From JAGWJU01 sp035533295 (GTDB lineage Bacteria > Elusimicrobiota > Elusimicrobia > UBA1565 > UBA9628): a stretch of 64,000 nucleotides of DNA. The position numbers were made by a program, and so were the translations under genes. Below are positions 1-10,027 of the stretch, one piece after another; positions within the stretch are counted from its first letter, which is position 1, and the number at the start of each line of letters is the position of its first letter. The stretch lies in NCBI GenBank assembly GCA_035533295.1, contig DATLUA010000012.1:113566-177565 (forward strand). Reading direction: 5' to 3'. The notes under the pieces were generated by a model. It was not told the origin of the DNA. It saw only the letters and a list, made by a program, of their open reading frames with translations, and did no database searches.

Positions 1-1
1 G

Positions 2-3000
2 GACAGCCAGAGCAATCCCGGCGCGTTCACGCTTAACTTGTTTTACGATAAAATCCAGGGCACGGACGACATCTCGCAAAACGCCGTGGGAGCCTCGGTT
101 TTGAAGGGATTCACTCTGCGCAGCGCCGACGGCAAGCCCTGGGTCAACATTACCAATAATTTAAGCGGGGAGGCGGGGCAGCAGTACAATATGGCCTCGG
201 ACAACCTGGCCATCAACCTGCCCAACGGGATTGTTCTGAGCGCCGACGGCCAGATCATGGGTTCCGAGCGCGCCTACTACGGCCAACTCGCCAAGAAAAT
301 GAGCGATACCAGCCAGATTCAGCTGGGCTACGGCTCGCCCGTCATCGGCATGAACAACAGGCTTAATTTGACGTTCAACTCCACCTTCAGCCTGAGGCAG
401 ATATGGAATACGGTCAGCCGCCAGGCGGCGACGGACGTGCAGGGCGGAGAAGCCTTAAAGCCCTTCAAGAATTCCCTGGCCGACTTCTTTTCGGCCGGCT
501 CGGGCAACGAGGCCGCCGCGGAACTCCAGAAGGTCTTCAACCATTACGCGGCTCAGGAACTCGTCCAATCCGACGCCATCGGAGACCTCTCGAAGCAGAT
601 CGCCGATCTGCAGAGAGCCGGCGCGTTCATGGACAATACGAAAGTCCAATCCGTGCTGGGATTTACCAGCGGCGCGGTGTCCAACAATTCGACCGAATTG
701 GCCGTGGGCGGAGGGCCCGTGGTGGGAACGGAAACCACCATGACGATTTCCAAGACGCAAAAGGCGCTTATCGCGGACAAAACGGCGATTTTGATCCGCG
801 ACGGCCTGCAGCTCCAGGACACGATGGTCGGCGCCGCCCAGAAATTTCAGGCAGCGGTCAAGGACGTGGTCGAAGCCGAGGGCGCGCTGCGCATAGCGCA
901 GGCCGCTGCGGCCCGGCTGCCCGAGGGTCCGCAGCGGGACGAGGCGCAGGTTCAAGCCGACGAGGCTCAGGCTCGGCTTCATCAGGCTGTCATCCAATTC
1001 AACGTCATGACCGGAAGAGCGCCGGGAGCTGATTTCCCGCTGGAGAGCCTCAACGGCGCGACTCTCGAGGATTTGATGGCGCAGCTTAAAGAAACCATCA
1101 CCATGCCGAGCGAGCTCGCGAACGTTCTCCATCAGGTGGACCCGCAGCAGCTGCAGGCGCGCGTCGGCAAGACCCCGTTTAACATTTTGGACAAGATTCC
1201 CTGGGTGGAGCGCATGGCGCTCGGAGTGGGAACCCAGCTTCAGGACAGCATGTCCAGCCAGCTCTTGGGCATCGGCGGGTCGGTCCTGCTTCCCATCTAC
1301 GATCCGGCCTCGAAAGCGGAAAACCACGCGTACAAGCTTGAAAATAAGGCGGCCTTGGCGGGCATCTCCCAAGTCTACCAGGACCACGCCCGGGCCGTGG
1401 AGAAGGAGCTCTTGGAAAGCGGCTTGAACGGCGCCGAATATAAAACGCTGCGGCCGAATTTGACGCAAGCTTCCCAGGAGTTGGCCCGCGTCGCGGCGGC
1501 TTACCGGAACGGGCTGGCCGGCCCGGCTGAGCTTCAAAAGGCGTATCAAGCGTGGATGTGGTATTACGACACCTATAACGACGCCATGGCCGCGAAAACC
1601 TTGGCGGACGCGTCGGCCTCGTTGGCCGGCAATTTCCTGTCCCCCGGCCAAGGCTGGAAAGGCGCGGCGGGCCTGATGGGCCCTGATTCTCCGCCGCTTG
1701 ATTTGACGTCCTTGGACCAAGCTCTCAAGCTGGCGCAATCCCAGTCGGGTTCCTTGGAGGAAATGGCGGCGCGCGAGCAGGCGGCCCGGGCCATGACCCA
1801 GGCCGCGAGCCATAGGATCCAGAAGATCGATCTCGATTTGTCCGTGGGCGGCAATCTTGTGGCCAGCGGCACCGGCTGGCTTCCCAGCATCGGCATGACG
1901 GGATTCCCGGTGATGCCGATTTTTAATTTTAAATTCGAGCCGTCCGACTTGAGGGATTTGGACGAGGCGCAGCATAAGGGGGAGTCCAATTACTACGCCG
2001 CGGTCAAGGACAAGCTGCGGACGGACCTGGCCTTCGAGATTTATCAAAACATCCTGACCTATCAGGAGGCGATTTCCCAGCTTTCCCAGTTCAACGACGT
2101 CGTCATCCCCAGGCTTGAAAAAGCCGCCGCGGCGGCGCCGTCCGGTTCGGCCGCGGCCGAGGCCCAGCGTCATCTGGACGAGGCCAAACTTAAACGCGAG
2201 CAGGTTTTATACTCCGGCGCCCAGGCTTTGACCTCCGTCAACATGCTTTTGGGGCGCGCCCCTTCATCGCCGCTCAGCATCGACGTCGCTCCGTCCGATG
2301 CCCTGACGTCCATTGATAAGCTCTACCGGACGCAATCTCCCGCCGAGATTCAGAAAACCATCCTGGCCTCCCAGGTCCAAATCACCCGGGCGGCCGAGGC
2401 CATCACGGATCGGGAGGAGAAGGTCCAGGAACTGAGCACCGAGCCGGTTTCCTTGATCGTGAGGGCCGCGGGCCGGCTCGTCCGCACGCTCAGCGGCAAC
2501 GGCTTGGGCGACCCCAATCTCAAGGAGCAGGCGCTGCTCGAGAATTTGCAGGCCCAGCGGGCCCTGGAGTCGTTCCAGAAAGACGTTCCCGCCCAGCGCG
2601 CGCGGCTCCAGCGGCAAATCCTGGCGGCGAATGATGCTATCGCGCAGCTTCCGAGCGGCGACAAAACTTCCGTTAAGTTCGTCAGCCTCAACACGGAAAA
2701 GATGATTCTGGAGGCGCAGTTGGCGAGTTTAGGGGCTGTCAGCCCATCGGCTTCGGGTCCGGCGAACGCCTCGGCAGCGACGTCCGCCGCGCCGCCCGGC
2801 AATTTCGCGGAGCTGCGCAACCGCCTGGAGGCGGCGGAGCAAAACGCCATGCTGGAGCCGGAGGTTCAAGGCGTCGGTCTGGCCAATCCTCAAGTTTCCA
2901 AGGCCCAGTCTGAGTCCTTTACCCGCTATTACTACCTTCGCCAAACCTTGGGCAAAACTCAGGTTCATGAAGGCTATGTAGAGAGCTGGCTTGAGGCCAG

Positions 3001-6000
3001 GCTGCGCTCAAGCGGCACGCCGCCCAAAGAACTTCTTCAATTGGAAAAAATTAGGGAAGAAGAAGCGGACCAGGATTATCGGGTCGGCCAATCCGCGGTC
3101 GCCGCCCAAGGCGATATTCTGGCCGCTGATTTTGCGGCTAAAGTGGAGACCTTGCGCTACATCGAGGACCGCCAGGAGGCGCTGGACTATGGCCCGAATG
3201 GGCAGCGCCAAGTGGCCCAGACGATTACGGACTTGCGCCAAGCGCTCAAGCCGGATACGGTGCGGATTGCGACGCTTCTGGGTTTGCCTTTGGACACGGC
3301 GGGCACAATGGGCATAACGGAAAAGACCATGGAAGCCTTGATGGCCCTGGTGCCCAAGCAAGGGGGGAACGCGCAGTCCATCGGAGAAAATCTCATCGCG
3401 CGGCTCAACGACCAGAGCTTCGCGCATATCCAGCAGATGCTTTTCGGCGGCCAATCGCCGCTGCCGGGAACCAACTCAGCCGCGGCGTTAAGCGATATTC
3501 GGACCGACCTCCTGCTTGAAAAGATGTCCTCCGCCAACATCACGCCGGTCGCGGCGTTCGGCGTTTTCCGCGGCCAGCCCATCGAGGGGCTTTTCTTGAA
3601 GACCCCCGATCCGACGAGCATCGAAGCCGGCCTTGAAAGCGTCCTTTCCCAGGACATGCTCGCCAAGCTCAAGGCCAGCGGACAGCTGCAGGGCCTGACG
3701 CTCCATTTAAGCCAGCTCATGCAGGCCGTGCACGACGACGCGCAGTCTCTGGAGAGCCGGCGGCGACTTATCCAATCCGCCCAAGCCCAGTACGAGGGGC
3801 TGCTCGGCCAGGCCGGCAGTCCCCAATCCGTGACGGAGATTCAAGCCGCTCAAAGCGAGCTTATCCAGGCGTGGATCGCCTTTAACAATCAGGCGGCGAA
3901 ATCCAAGTCCGACCTTGTCGAACTTTCCGGAGAGATTCGGGCTTTGGGCTATACTCCGGACCAGTCCGGGCTCGCTTCTCCCGGCTTGGAAGAAGCTCAG
4001 CCCGAGGGGGCGTCGCCCCAGGACTTAATGGCCTACTGGTCTAACCGGATGGCGAATACGGATTTTGCCACGGCGCAAGAGAGCCTTCTGGATAGTTTAG
4101 GGAACGGACAGATGATTACTCCAGCTTTTAAGGAAAGGCTCGCCGCGGATGCCCAGGCTTGGAGCCAAGCCCGGGCCGAGGCGCGCAAGCTCCGATCGGA
4201 GAGCATCCCCGCCGAGCAAAAAGCCGATCTTTTGATCCGCAACGACGCGGCGGGCAAGCAGCAAGCCGTGGAGCAGGATTTGGCGGCCCTTTTGAGCGCG
4301 CTGTCTCCATCGGGTTCGGCGTCGGCGTCCGAGGGTTCATCAAAGGATCTGGATACGGTGCTGGATTTCTTGGAGAGCGATTTGAACACCCAAGCGAATA
4401 ATGCCGACAGCGATCGTCTCCAATACAATAAAAGCGTCGAGCAAATACGCAAGACGTACTGGAAGTCGATGAATTTGCCGGCCGACGTCGCCGGCTCCTT
4501 TAAGCAGCTGGAGTCCCTGCAGAAAAAAATACGCGAGGACTGGCAGGCGTTGTTAGACGGCTATATGCAAAACGGTTCCGGCGCCGAGCCGTTCATCATG
4601 AAGGACGTGGATTTGGACGCCTATCTTAAGGATCAGCACGCCTACAACCAGGAAATCATAGCGCTGCTCCAACTCAGTAACGTGAACAACAATGCCGCCA
4701 TTTTGCAGGGCATCGAATCGCTCTACGACGTGCGCTCGGCCCTGGATCAGGAGATTGAGAGCACGCAATACGGGCGCGGGATGGCGGCCTTGGACGCGCT
4801 CATCGAGCTCGACCAGGTGCGGCTGGACGTGGCGCGCGGAGAGAACAAGGGGCCCGAGGAAATTGGAATTATCTCCCAAAGCCTGGAAACCCTCCAGGCG
4901 ATGAAGCAACGCTGGGTGAAGGGCGAGGACTCGCTTGCGCCCGTCTACGTCGTCTCCATAAAGCGCGACGGCCAGGACGTTCCCGTGGTGCAGGAATGGC
5001 TGACCCGGAAGGAAATTGACGCCGGGGCGCCGGACGGTCAGGATAAGTCGCTTGCGGGTGGAACAATCATCAAGGAAAACGGCAAGTTCTATCTCAAGCT
5101 CGGTTCAGAGCGGTTCCCGATTCTCTCGGGCGTGGACGCCGCTCAAAACGGCGTGGATGCCGCGCAGGGAACCTTGGATAAAAACGAAAACTTGGCCAAC
5201 CTGGGCATATCCAACAAGTTTGATTTCGTGCCGGAGACCTCGGTGCCCGGACGGCCCGGGAGCTACACCGCCGAGCAGGTCTTCGGGCTGGTGCCGCCGC
5301 CGCTGGATAAGACCGTCGGGCCGCCCATAAAGCAGCCCGCGTTTTTCTTCTTCCAGGTTCCCGGCTACCAGGACCCCGCTACCCACGTCGTTGACGCGCT
5401 CGGGCGCGTGCTCCCCGAGGCCGTGGCCCTGCAGGAGAACCCCGGAAATTACGTGACCTACGTCTACAACGGCCCGGAATCCTTGTCCTATAATCAATTC
5501 CCCACGCTCGCGAGCCTCAAGGATTCCGGCGAGTACAAGAATTTCCAGAGGCTCGACCTCACGCTCAGGGGCGCGGGCGACGCGTCCCGGCTGGCCGACG
5601 ACATGGGGTTTGCCGAATTGCGCAAGGGCTGGGTCGCGCTCAAGCTCAACAGCTACGGCTTCGCGCTCGACGGCCATGGGCAAGTGATGAAGGTCTACCA
5701 GACCCAGGCTGACTTCGAGGCCGCGCAAAGGCAGCTGCAACAGGCCAAGAGCAATTTGGAGTTAGCCAAGCAGGCGCTTAAGCGCGACAATGACATCGCC
5801 ACCAAGGAAAAAGCCAAATTCACGGGAGTTGAGGGCAATTACACCAAGCAGCTTGCCAAATACCAGACGGAGCTTTCCGGCAGGAAGCAAAAGCTGGAGG
5901 AACAGACCCTGGGCGATTTGGCCCAAAAGCCCGGGGAATCCGACTCCTTTTACAAGCTCCGCGTGGAAAGCAAGGTGGACGCTCTCATTAAAGGGGATGT

Positions 6001-7819
6001 GGAATATCAGGGGATAGAGAAAGAATTGGACCCGTTCGCCAAGGCGTATGAGGCGGAAAAGGCGAGGAACGACGCGGCTCAGGCTCAGGTGGACGATGAT
6101 ACGCGAGCCCAGGATGAGGCCAAGACTGTTTTGCAAAACGCCGGGGATTGGAGCCTGTATAAGACCGACGACATGAATTTAGAGCTCGCCGAGAACGGCG
6201 CCGTCGTCGGCGTCAAGGCTTCCCCGGTTTACGGGAAGCTGGCGCTCGATGAAGCTCTGAGTAATACGGCGAAGCAGGCGGAGGTCATCAGCGGGCCTCT
6301 CTACGCCGTCATCATGGATCGCGATGGCGACATCGTCAGCCGCTATCAGGATTCGGGCGCTCTGGAGAAGGCGGCCAAGAACTGGGAGATGCGGGGCGTG
6401 GTCATGAAGGGGGAAGGCGGCGCGATTGAAAGCGGCGGCTTGATTAAAACTAATTACCGTCTGGATTATTACGAGGCTTCCGTCAAGCTGCCGGGCAAGC
6501 CGCTGGTCAAACTGCCGGTCGAGCTCAGCGAGCGCTATTTGCGCGATAGAGTCCAGCATGATAAACGAAGCTTTTTTTACCGGGCGCATTGGGGCTTCAT
6601 GCCGCAGAATTGGCTTAACCTGGTGATGGAAGTGCCCAACGAGATCGTCGGCACTCCCATCGAGATCGCCGGGCGCGATCCCCGGCAGGAACATTATCTC
6701 GGCCGCATCAACATGAATCACGAAGAGGGCGGCGAAACCGAGCATCACGGGTTTTTCCGAAAGACTTTGGGCTTCGTGGACGTTCTTGACCTGCTGCCCG
6801 ACCCCGTGAAAATTTACAACGATCCCAGCCAATTCCCGGCGCAGTCTCGGATCAACTCCCCGGTTTTGCCGGGCCAGGATATCTACTCGAAGTCCTTAAG
6901 AGACTCCACGGGCGAAGAGAACGTCCATTTCGGCGCCCAGGCGGTGGCTCAAGGCTTGCGCTACTCCCTTGAGGACTTGGCCGACGCCCGGCAGCAGACC
7001 CTGAGCTATTTCCAGGGGGGCTACGAGGACTTGATCATCAGCCGCATGCGGGGCCGCGACGGGACCTACGAGCAATCCGAGAAAATGGTCCGCAGCGGCG
7101 GCGAGGCCATCTCGGGCAAGCTGCAGGATCAGGGAAACAACGACCCGGCTTACGATCCGCTCGCGGCGGCAGATCCGAGGTCGGCCATGAACGGAATCAC
7201 GGAATCCGCCAGCCCCGGCAACGTGCTGACGGAGCGGGTGGAAAGAGACGTGCGGGTCAGGCTCGGCGCCCGGCAGTACGATGCGGCCTCCAAGAACATC
7301 AAGGCGTATTCCAACGGCCAACTCAGCGAAACAATAAATGCCGCGAAAGGCAGTCTCGCCAAGCTCGGACAAAATCTGGTCGCGGATCAAAAGTCCTTGA
7401 ATTCGGCCTTGCAGACTAGGGCGGATGCGCAGAAGGCCGCTAGTGACGCGTGGAGTTCATATTATGATCTAGAGTCCCACATAGCGACGGAAAAAGCCCT
7501 GGAGAGCGCGGTGGGCGTGTGGCAGAAGCGCGCGAACAATTTGGCGGCCCAGCTCAAGCAGGCGCGAAACGACGCGGGCCGCATCGCCAAAGAGCTTCAG
7601 ACCGCCGTGTCTCGCGCCGCCGCGAGCCAAGAGCTTTCCCGAGGGCTCGCGCGACGCTCGATCTCCGGTCTTGACCGCGCCTCCATCGCGGCGCGCCGAA
7701 ATTCCTCCTCCGAGCCGGAGTGGCCCTGGATTCTTGTCCTGGGCGGCCTACTTAGCCTTCTCGCCGCGGCGTGGGAATTTTTCCGCCTTTGGCGCCCGCG
7801 CCTCGGGCGTATTGACTAA
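2..7819 (+). CDS. Giant exported protein with TolC-like modules, 5' end outside window
   Basis: The reading frame is open from the first bases, so this is the 3' 2,605 codons of a longer gene. I recognise at least three TolC/outer-membrane-efflux-like modules: long Ala/Gln/Glu/Leu-rich helical stretches ending in the family's LLG-type motif (NVMTGRAP near 1005-1025, NMLLGRAP near 2240-2262, IATLLGLPLD near 3265-3297). Short beta-like segments lie between them, such as GSVLLPIYDP (about 1275-1310) and GTGWLPSIGM (about 1870-1900). The rest is mostly predicted coiled coil, plus a less repetitive domain at about 6150-7000. The C terminus has Ser/Pro/Glu (SSSEPEWP), one hydrophobic helix (about 7724-7775) and an Arg-rich tail. 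Known TolC proteins are about 450 residues with one module, so this multi-module architecture is unusual. An in-frame palindromic repeat lies at 7613-7680. A role in the envelope is inferred; the exact function is unknown. Confidence 0.8.
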   Translation, partial: DSQSNPGAFTLNLFYDKIQGTDDISQNAVGASVLKGFTLRSADGKPWVNITNNLSGEAGQQYNMASDNLAINLPNGIVLSADGQIMGSERAYYGQLAKKMSDTSQIQLGYGSPVIGMNNRLNLTFNSTFSLRQIWNTVSRQAATDVQGGEALKPFKNSLADFFSAGSGNEAAAELQKVFNHYAAQELVQSDAIGDLSKQIADLQRAGAFMDNTKVQSVLGFTSGAVSNNSTELAVGGGPVVGTETTMTISKTQKALIADKTAILIRDGLQLQDTMVGAAQKFQAAVKDVVEAEGALRIAQAAAARLPEGPQRDEAQVQADEAQARLHQAVIQFNVMTGRAPGADFPLESLNGATLEDLMAQLKETITMPSELANVLHQVDPQQLQARVGKTPFNILDKIPWVERMALGVGTQLQDSMSSQLLGIGGSVLLPIYDPASKAENHAYKLENKAALAGISQVYQDHARAVEKELLESGLNGAEYKTLRPNLTQASQELARVAAAYRNGLAGPAELQKAYQAWMWYYDTYNDAMAAKTLADASASLAGNFLSPGQGWKGAAGLMGPDSPPLDLTSLDQALKLAQSQSGSLEEMAAREQAARAMTQAASHRIQKIDLDLSVGGNLVASGTGWLPSIGMTGFPVMPIFNFKFEPSDLRDLDEAQHKGESNYYAAVKDKLRTDLAFEIYQNILTYQEAISQLSQFNDVVIPRLEKAAAAAPSGSAAAEAQRHLDEAKLKREQVLYSGAQALTSVNMLLGRAPSSPLSIDVAPSDALTSIDKLYRTQSPAEIQKTILASQVQITRAAEAITDREEKVQELSTEPVSLIVRAAGRLVRTLSGNGLGDPNLKEQALLENLQAQRALESFQKDVPAQRARLQRQILAANDAIAQLPSGDKTSVKFVSLNTEKMILEAQLASLGAVSPSASGPANASAATSAAPPGNFAELRNRLEAAEQNAMLEPEVQGVGLANPQVSKAQSESFTRYYYLRQTLGKTQVHEGYVESWLEARLRSSGTPPKELLQLEKIREEEADQDYRVGQSAVAAQGDILAADFAAKVETLRYIEDRQEALDYGPNGQRQVAQTITDLRQALKPDTVRIATLLGLPLDTAGTMGITEKTMEALMALVPKQGGNAQSIGENLIARLNDQSFAHIQQMLFGGQSPLPGTNSAAALSDIRTDLLLEKMSSANITPVAAFGVFRGQPIEGLFLKTPDPTSIEAGLESVLSQDMLAKLKASGQLQGLTLHLSQLMQAVHDDAQSLESRRRLIQSAQAQYEGLLGQAGSPQSVTEIQAAQSELIQAWIAFNNQAAKSKSDLVELSGEIRALGYTPDQSGLASPGLEEAQPEGASPQDLMAYWSNRMANTDFATAQESLLDSLGNGQMITPAFKERLAADAQAWSQARAEARKLRSESIPAEQKADLLIRNDAAGKQQAVEQDLAALLSALSPSGSASASEGSSKDLDTVLDFLESDLNTQANNADSDRLQYNKSVEQIRKTYWKSMNLPADVAGSFKQLESLQKKIREDWQALLDGYMQNGSGAEPFIMKDVDLDAYLKDQHAYNQEIIALLQLSNVNNNAAILQGIESLYDVRSALDQEIESTQYGRGMAALDALIELDQVRLDVARGENKGPEEIGIISQSLETLQAMKQRWVKGEDSLAPVYVVSIKRDGQDVPVVQEWLTRKEIDAGAPDGQDKSLAGGTIIKENGKFYLKLGSERFPILSGVDAAQNGVDAAQGTLDKNENLANLGISNKFDFVPETSVPGRPGSYTAEQVFGLVPPPLDKTVGPPIKQPAFFFFQVPGYQDPATHVVDALGRVLPEAVALQENPGNYVTYVYNGPESLSYNQFPTLASLKDSGEYKNFQRLDLTLRGAGDASRLADDMGFAELRKGWVALKLNSYGFALDGHGQVMKVYQTQADFEAAQRQLQQAKSNLELAKQALKRDNDIATKEKAKFTGVEGNYTKQLAKYQTELSGRKQKLEEQTLGDLAQKPGESDSFYKLRVESKVDALIKGDVEYQGIEKELDPFAKAYEAEKARNDAAQAQVDDDTRAQDEAKTVLQNAGDWSLYKTDDMNLELAENGAVVGVKASPVYGKLALDEALSNTAKQAEVISGPLYAVIMDRDGDIVSRYQDSGALEKAAKNWEMRGVVMKGEGGAIESGGLIKTNYRLDYYEASVKLPGKPLVKLPVELSERYLRDRVQHDKRSFFYRAHWGFMPQNWLNLVMEVPNEIVGTPIEIAGRDPRQEHYLGRINMNHEEGGETEHHGFFRKTLGFVDVLDLLPDPVKIYNDPSQFPAQSRINSPVLPGQDIYSKSLRDSTGEENVHFGAQAVAQGLRYSLEDLADARQQTLSYFQGGYEDLIISRMRGRDGTYEQSEKMVRSGGEAISGKLQDQGNNDPAYDPLAAADPRSAMNGITESASPGNVLTERVERDVRVRLGARQYDAASKNIKAYSNGQLSETINAAKGSLAKLGQNLVADQKSLNSALQTRADAQKAASDAWSSYYDLESHIATEKALESAVGVWQKRANNLAAQLKQARNDAGRIAKELQTAVSRAAASQELSRGLARRSISGLDRASIAARRNSSSEPEWPWILVLGGLLSLLAAAWEFFRLWRPRLGRID
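7613..7680 (+). repeat. In-frame dispersed palindromic repeat, copy 1
   Basis: This 68-bp segment matches 16243-16310 at 59 of 68 positions with no gaps and is in the same reading frame in both genes (SRxLARRSxSGLDRA). Its core is an imperfect palindrome centred on TCGCGCGA (7647-7654) with CGAG/CTCG arms. The flanking protein sequences are unrelated. It sits just before the C-terminal hydrophobic helix of the giant protein. Confidence 0.7.
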
Positions 7820-7855
7820 AGCCGCAACTTCCACTATCCTTAAGTGGGTTAAGCC

Positions 7856-10027
7856 ATGACATGGCTTCGTTCGGGCATTTTTCGGCGTTTCCTGCTGGTC
7901 ATGGGAGCTCTTTCTCTGCTTCCCGTGGCCTTGCTGGGCTACCACCTTGTCGATCTAAGCCGCGTCGGCATCCAAAATTCCGTCTTGGAGCTGCAGACCA
8001 AGCTGGCGGAAAAATTGTCCCAGCAGGTGGACGATTATTTCAACGCCGCGAACTCCAACATTTCTTTCGCCTTATCGGCGCTTAACGGGAGCTTGCCTTG
8101 GAGCGATAAGCAGAAGCTGCTGGAAAGCCTGGTCGAGACCAACGCCGGAATCCAAAAGATATCGATGCTCAACCGGCAGGGCCGGGAAATCGTCAAAATT
8201 TGCGGGCCGTCCCTGCCGTGCGACAACAAGCTCTCCTCATATTCCGGCGAAAAAGGCTTTCTCAAGTTCCAGAAGACCGGGCAAAGGACGGTCGCGTTGC
8301 TGCCCGACAAGAATCTGCCGGCGCTCTGCTTTTACATCCCGCTCAACAAAAGCGTCGTCGCGCGCATTTTTATGTCCTTGGAAACCCTCGCCTCGCGCAT
8401 CTCATCCGAGACGGTCAACGGCACGGGATTCGCGGTGTTGGTTGATCCCAAAGGGAATCCGCTTTTTTATCCCTCCGGCAGGCTTTCCAAATCGGACGTG
8501 GGGTCCTTTCATTCCTGGCCCATCGTGGCTGACGCGCTCCAGGCGACCAGCGTGGGGTCGAGCGAATTCAGCGACGCGGCCGGGATGAAATACGTCGGCG
8601 CCTACGCGCCGGTGGCCTCCATCGGCGGGGCCGTCATCATCCTCCAGCCGTGGCGTGACGCCTACGCGTCCGCGATCCGCATGAAGCAGGACGCGATGAG
8701 CGCGGTTTTTCTTGTTCTCGTTTTTTGTCTTTTAGCCGCGTTCTTTCTGGCGCGGCGGCTGACCCAGCCGCTCCTGACGCTGACCCGCGCGGCGGAGGCG
8801 GTCTCCGCGGGAAACTTCCAAACCACGGTCGCGGTCGGCACCAAGGACGAACTCCAGGAGTTGGCCGAGACGTTCAACACGATGACCGAGAAGCTGCGGC
8901 ATTATTCCGACTTGCAGGTGGACCGGATCATCGCCGAGGAAGGCAAGAGAAACGCCCTGCTCTTTTCCATCGACGACGCGATTTTGATGCTGGATCAGGA
9001 AGGCCGGATTCAGCTGGCCAACCGCCGGGTCTTCGAGCTCTTTGGGCTTGAGTCGGACGCCCCCATCGAAGGCAAGTCCCTGGCGGAAGCATTCCCCGAA
9101 TCGCCTTTGCGCGACGCGGTCGCCGCCGTCGCGCAAAAGCCGCGGGCGGACTTCTTCAAGGATTTGAACCTTTCCACCAAGAACAAGCATAGCTCTCTGC
9201 GCGTGGGCGCGCAACCCGTGGTCAGCCCGCAGGGGCAGTCGTATCTGGGCGTGATCGTGGCCATCCGGGACATCACGCTGGAAAAAGAGCTCGACAAGAT
9301 GAAGGAGGAGTTTCTGCACAGCATCACGCACGATCTGCGCAATCCCCTGGGCTCGGCCATGGGATTTCTGGACCTTCTGCTCAAGGGGACCGCGGGCGTT
9401 TTGTCCCCGCCCCAGGCGAACATGGTTTCCTCCGTCAAGCGCTCATCGAGCCGCCTGATGGGGATGGTCAACAATATCCTGGACATTGCCAAGATGGAGG
9501 CGGGAAAAATCCGGCTCCAGCTTAATCCCATATCCCTGGCTGGCATCGCCAGCCGCTCCATCGCGACGCTGGAGTCGCTGGCGCTTAACAAACGCATCCG
9601 CGTCGATCTGGCCGCGGCCGAGGAATACACTGCGGAGGTCGACGGCGATTTGCTCGAAAGAGTTTTCACTAATCTTCTCGGCAACGCGATCAAGTACACT
9701 CCCGAAGGCGGGAATATCGTCATTTCCATCAAGGATGACGGCGCCGTTTTCACCTGCTGCGTATCCGACAGCGGCGAGGGAATTCCGCAGGAATATTTGG
9801 GGCGCATCTTCGCCAAGTTCGAGCAGGTCACGGGGCAGCGCAAAGGAGGGACGGGACTCGGGCTGACCATCTCGAAATTCTTCGTCGAAGCCCATCGCGG
9901 CAAGATTTGGGTCGAATCCGAAGTGGGCAAGGGAGCGCGGTTTTACTTCACGATTCCCAAGGGCTTGGCCGTGGACGCGGAGGGAAACGCCGTCGTTCAA
10001 GCTTCCCGGGCGGAGAGCGTCTCATGA
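7856..10027 (+). CDS. Membrane sensor histidine kinase (sensor-HAMP-PAS-HisKA-HATPase)
   Basis: A 723-residue inner-membrane sensor kinase. Residues about 7-29 form the first membrane helix. They are followed by a roughly 250-residue extracytoplasmic sensor domain of dCache-like size and a second helix at about 280-299. HAMP then spans about 300-352 and a PAS domain about 365-470. The HisKA box reads SITHDLRNP, with the phospho-accepting histidine at residue 492. The ATPase has an N box (LGNAIKYTPEGG), a G1 box (DSGEGIP) and a G2 box (GTGLGLTIS), so it looks catalytically intact. It starts 36 bp after the giant gene, and its stop overlaps the next start (ATGA, 10024-10027), which suggests one transcription unit. 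No response regulator is adjacent. It may sense envelope state, but that is inferred from its neighbours only. Confidence 0.92.
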   Translation: MTWLRSGIFRRFLLVMGALSLLPVALLGYHLVDLSRVGIQNSVLELQTKLAEKLSQQVDDYFNAANSNISFALSALNGSLPWSDKQKLLESLVETNAGIQKISMLNRQGREIVKICGPSLPCDNKLSSYSGEKGFLKFQKTGQRTVALLPDKNLPALCFYIPLNKSVVARIFMSLETLASRISSETVNGTGFAVLVDPKGNPLFYPSGRLSKSDVGSFHSWPIVADALQATSVGSSEFSDAAGMKYVGAYAPVASIGGAVIILQPWRDAYASAIRMKQDAMSAVFLVLVFCLLAAFFLARRLTQPLLTLTRAAEAVSAGNFQTTVAVGTKDELQELAETFNTMTEKLRHYSDLQVDRIIAEEGKRNALLFSIDDAILMLDQEGRIQLANRRVFELFGLESDAPIEGKSLAEAFPESPLRDAVAAVAQKPRADFFKDLNLSTKNKHSSLRVGAQPVVSPQGQSYLGVIVAIRDITLEKELDKMKEEFLHSITHDLRNPLGSAMGFLDLLLKGTAGVLSPPQANMVSSVKRSSSRLMGMVNNILDIAKMEAGKIRLQLNPISLAGIASRSIATLESLALNKRIRVDLAAAEEYTAEVDGDLLERVFTNLLGNAIKYTPEGGNIVISIKDDGAVFTCCVSDSGEGIPQEYLGRIFAKFEQVTGQRKGGTGLGLTISKFFVEAHRGKIWVESEVGKGARFYFTIPKGLAVDAEGNAVVQASRAESVS

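Noticed and set aside
455..2173. 572-codon open frame on the minus strand
   Set aside because: Antisense to the giant TolC-like gene; Arg/Gly/His-rich without motifs.
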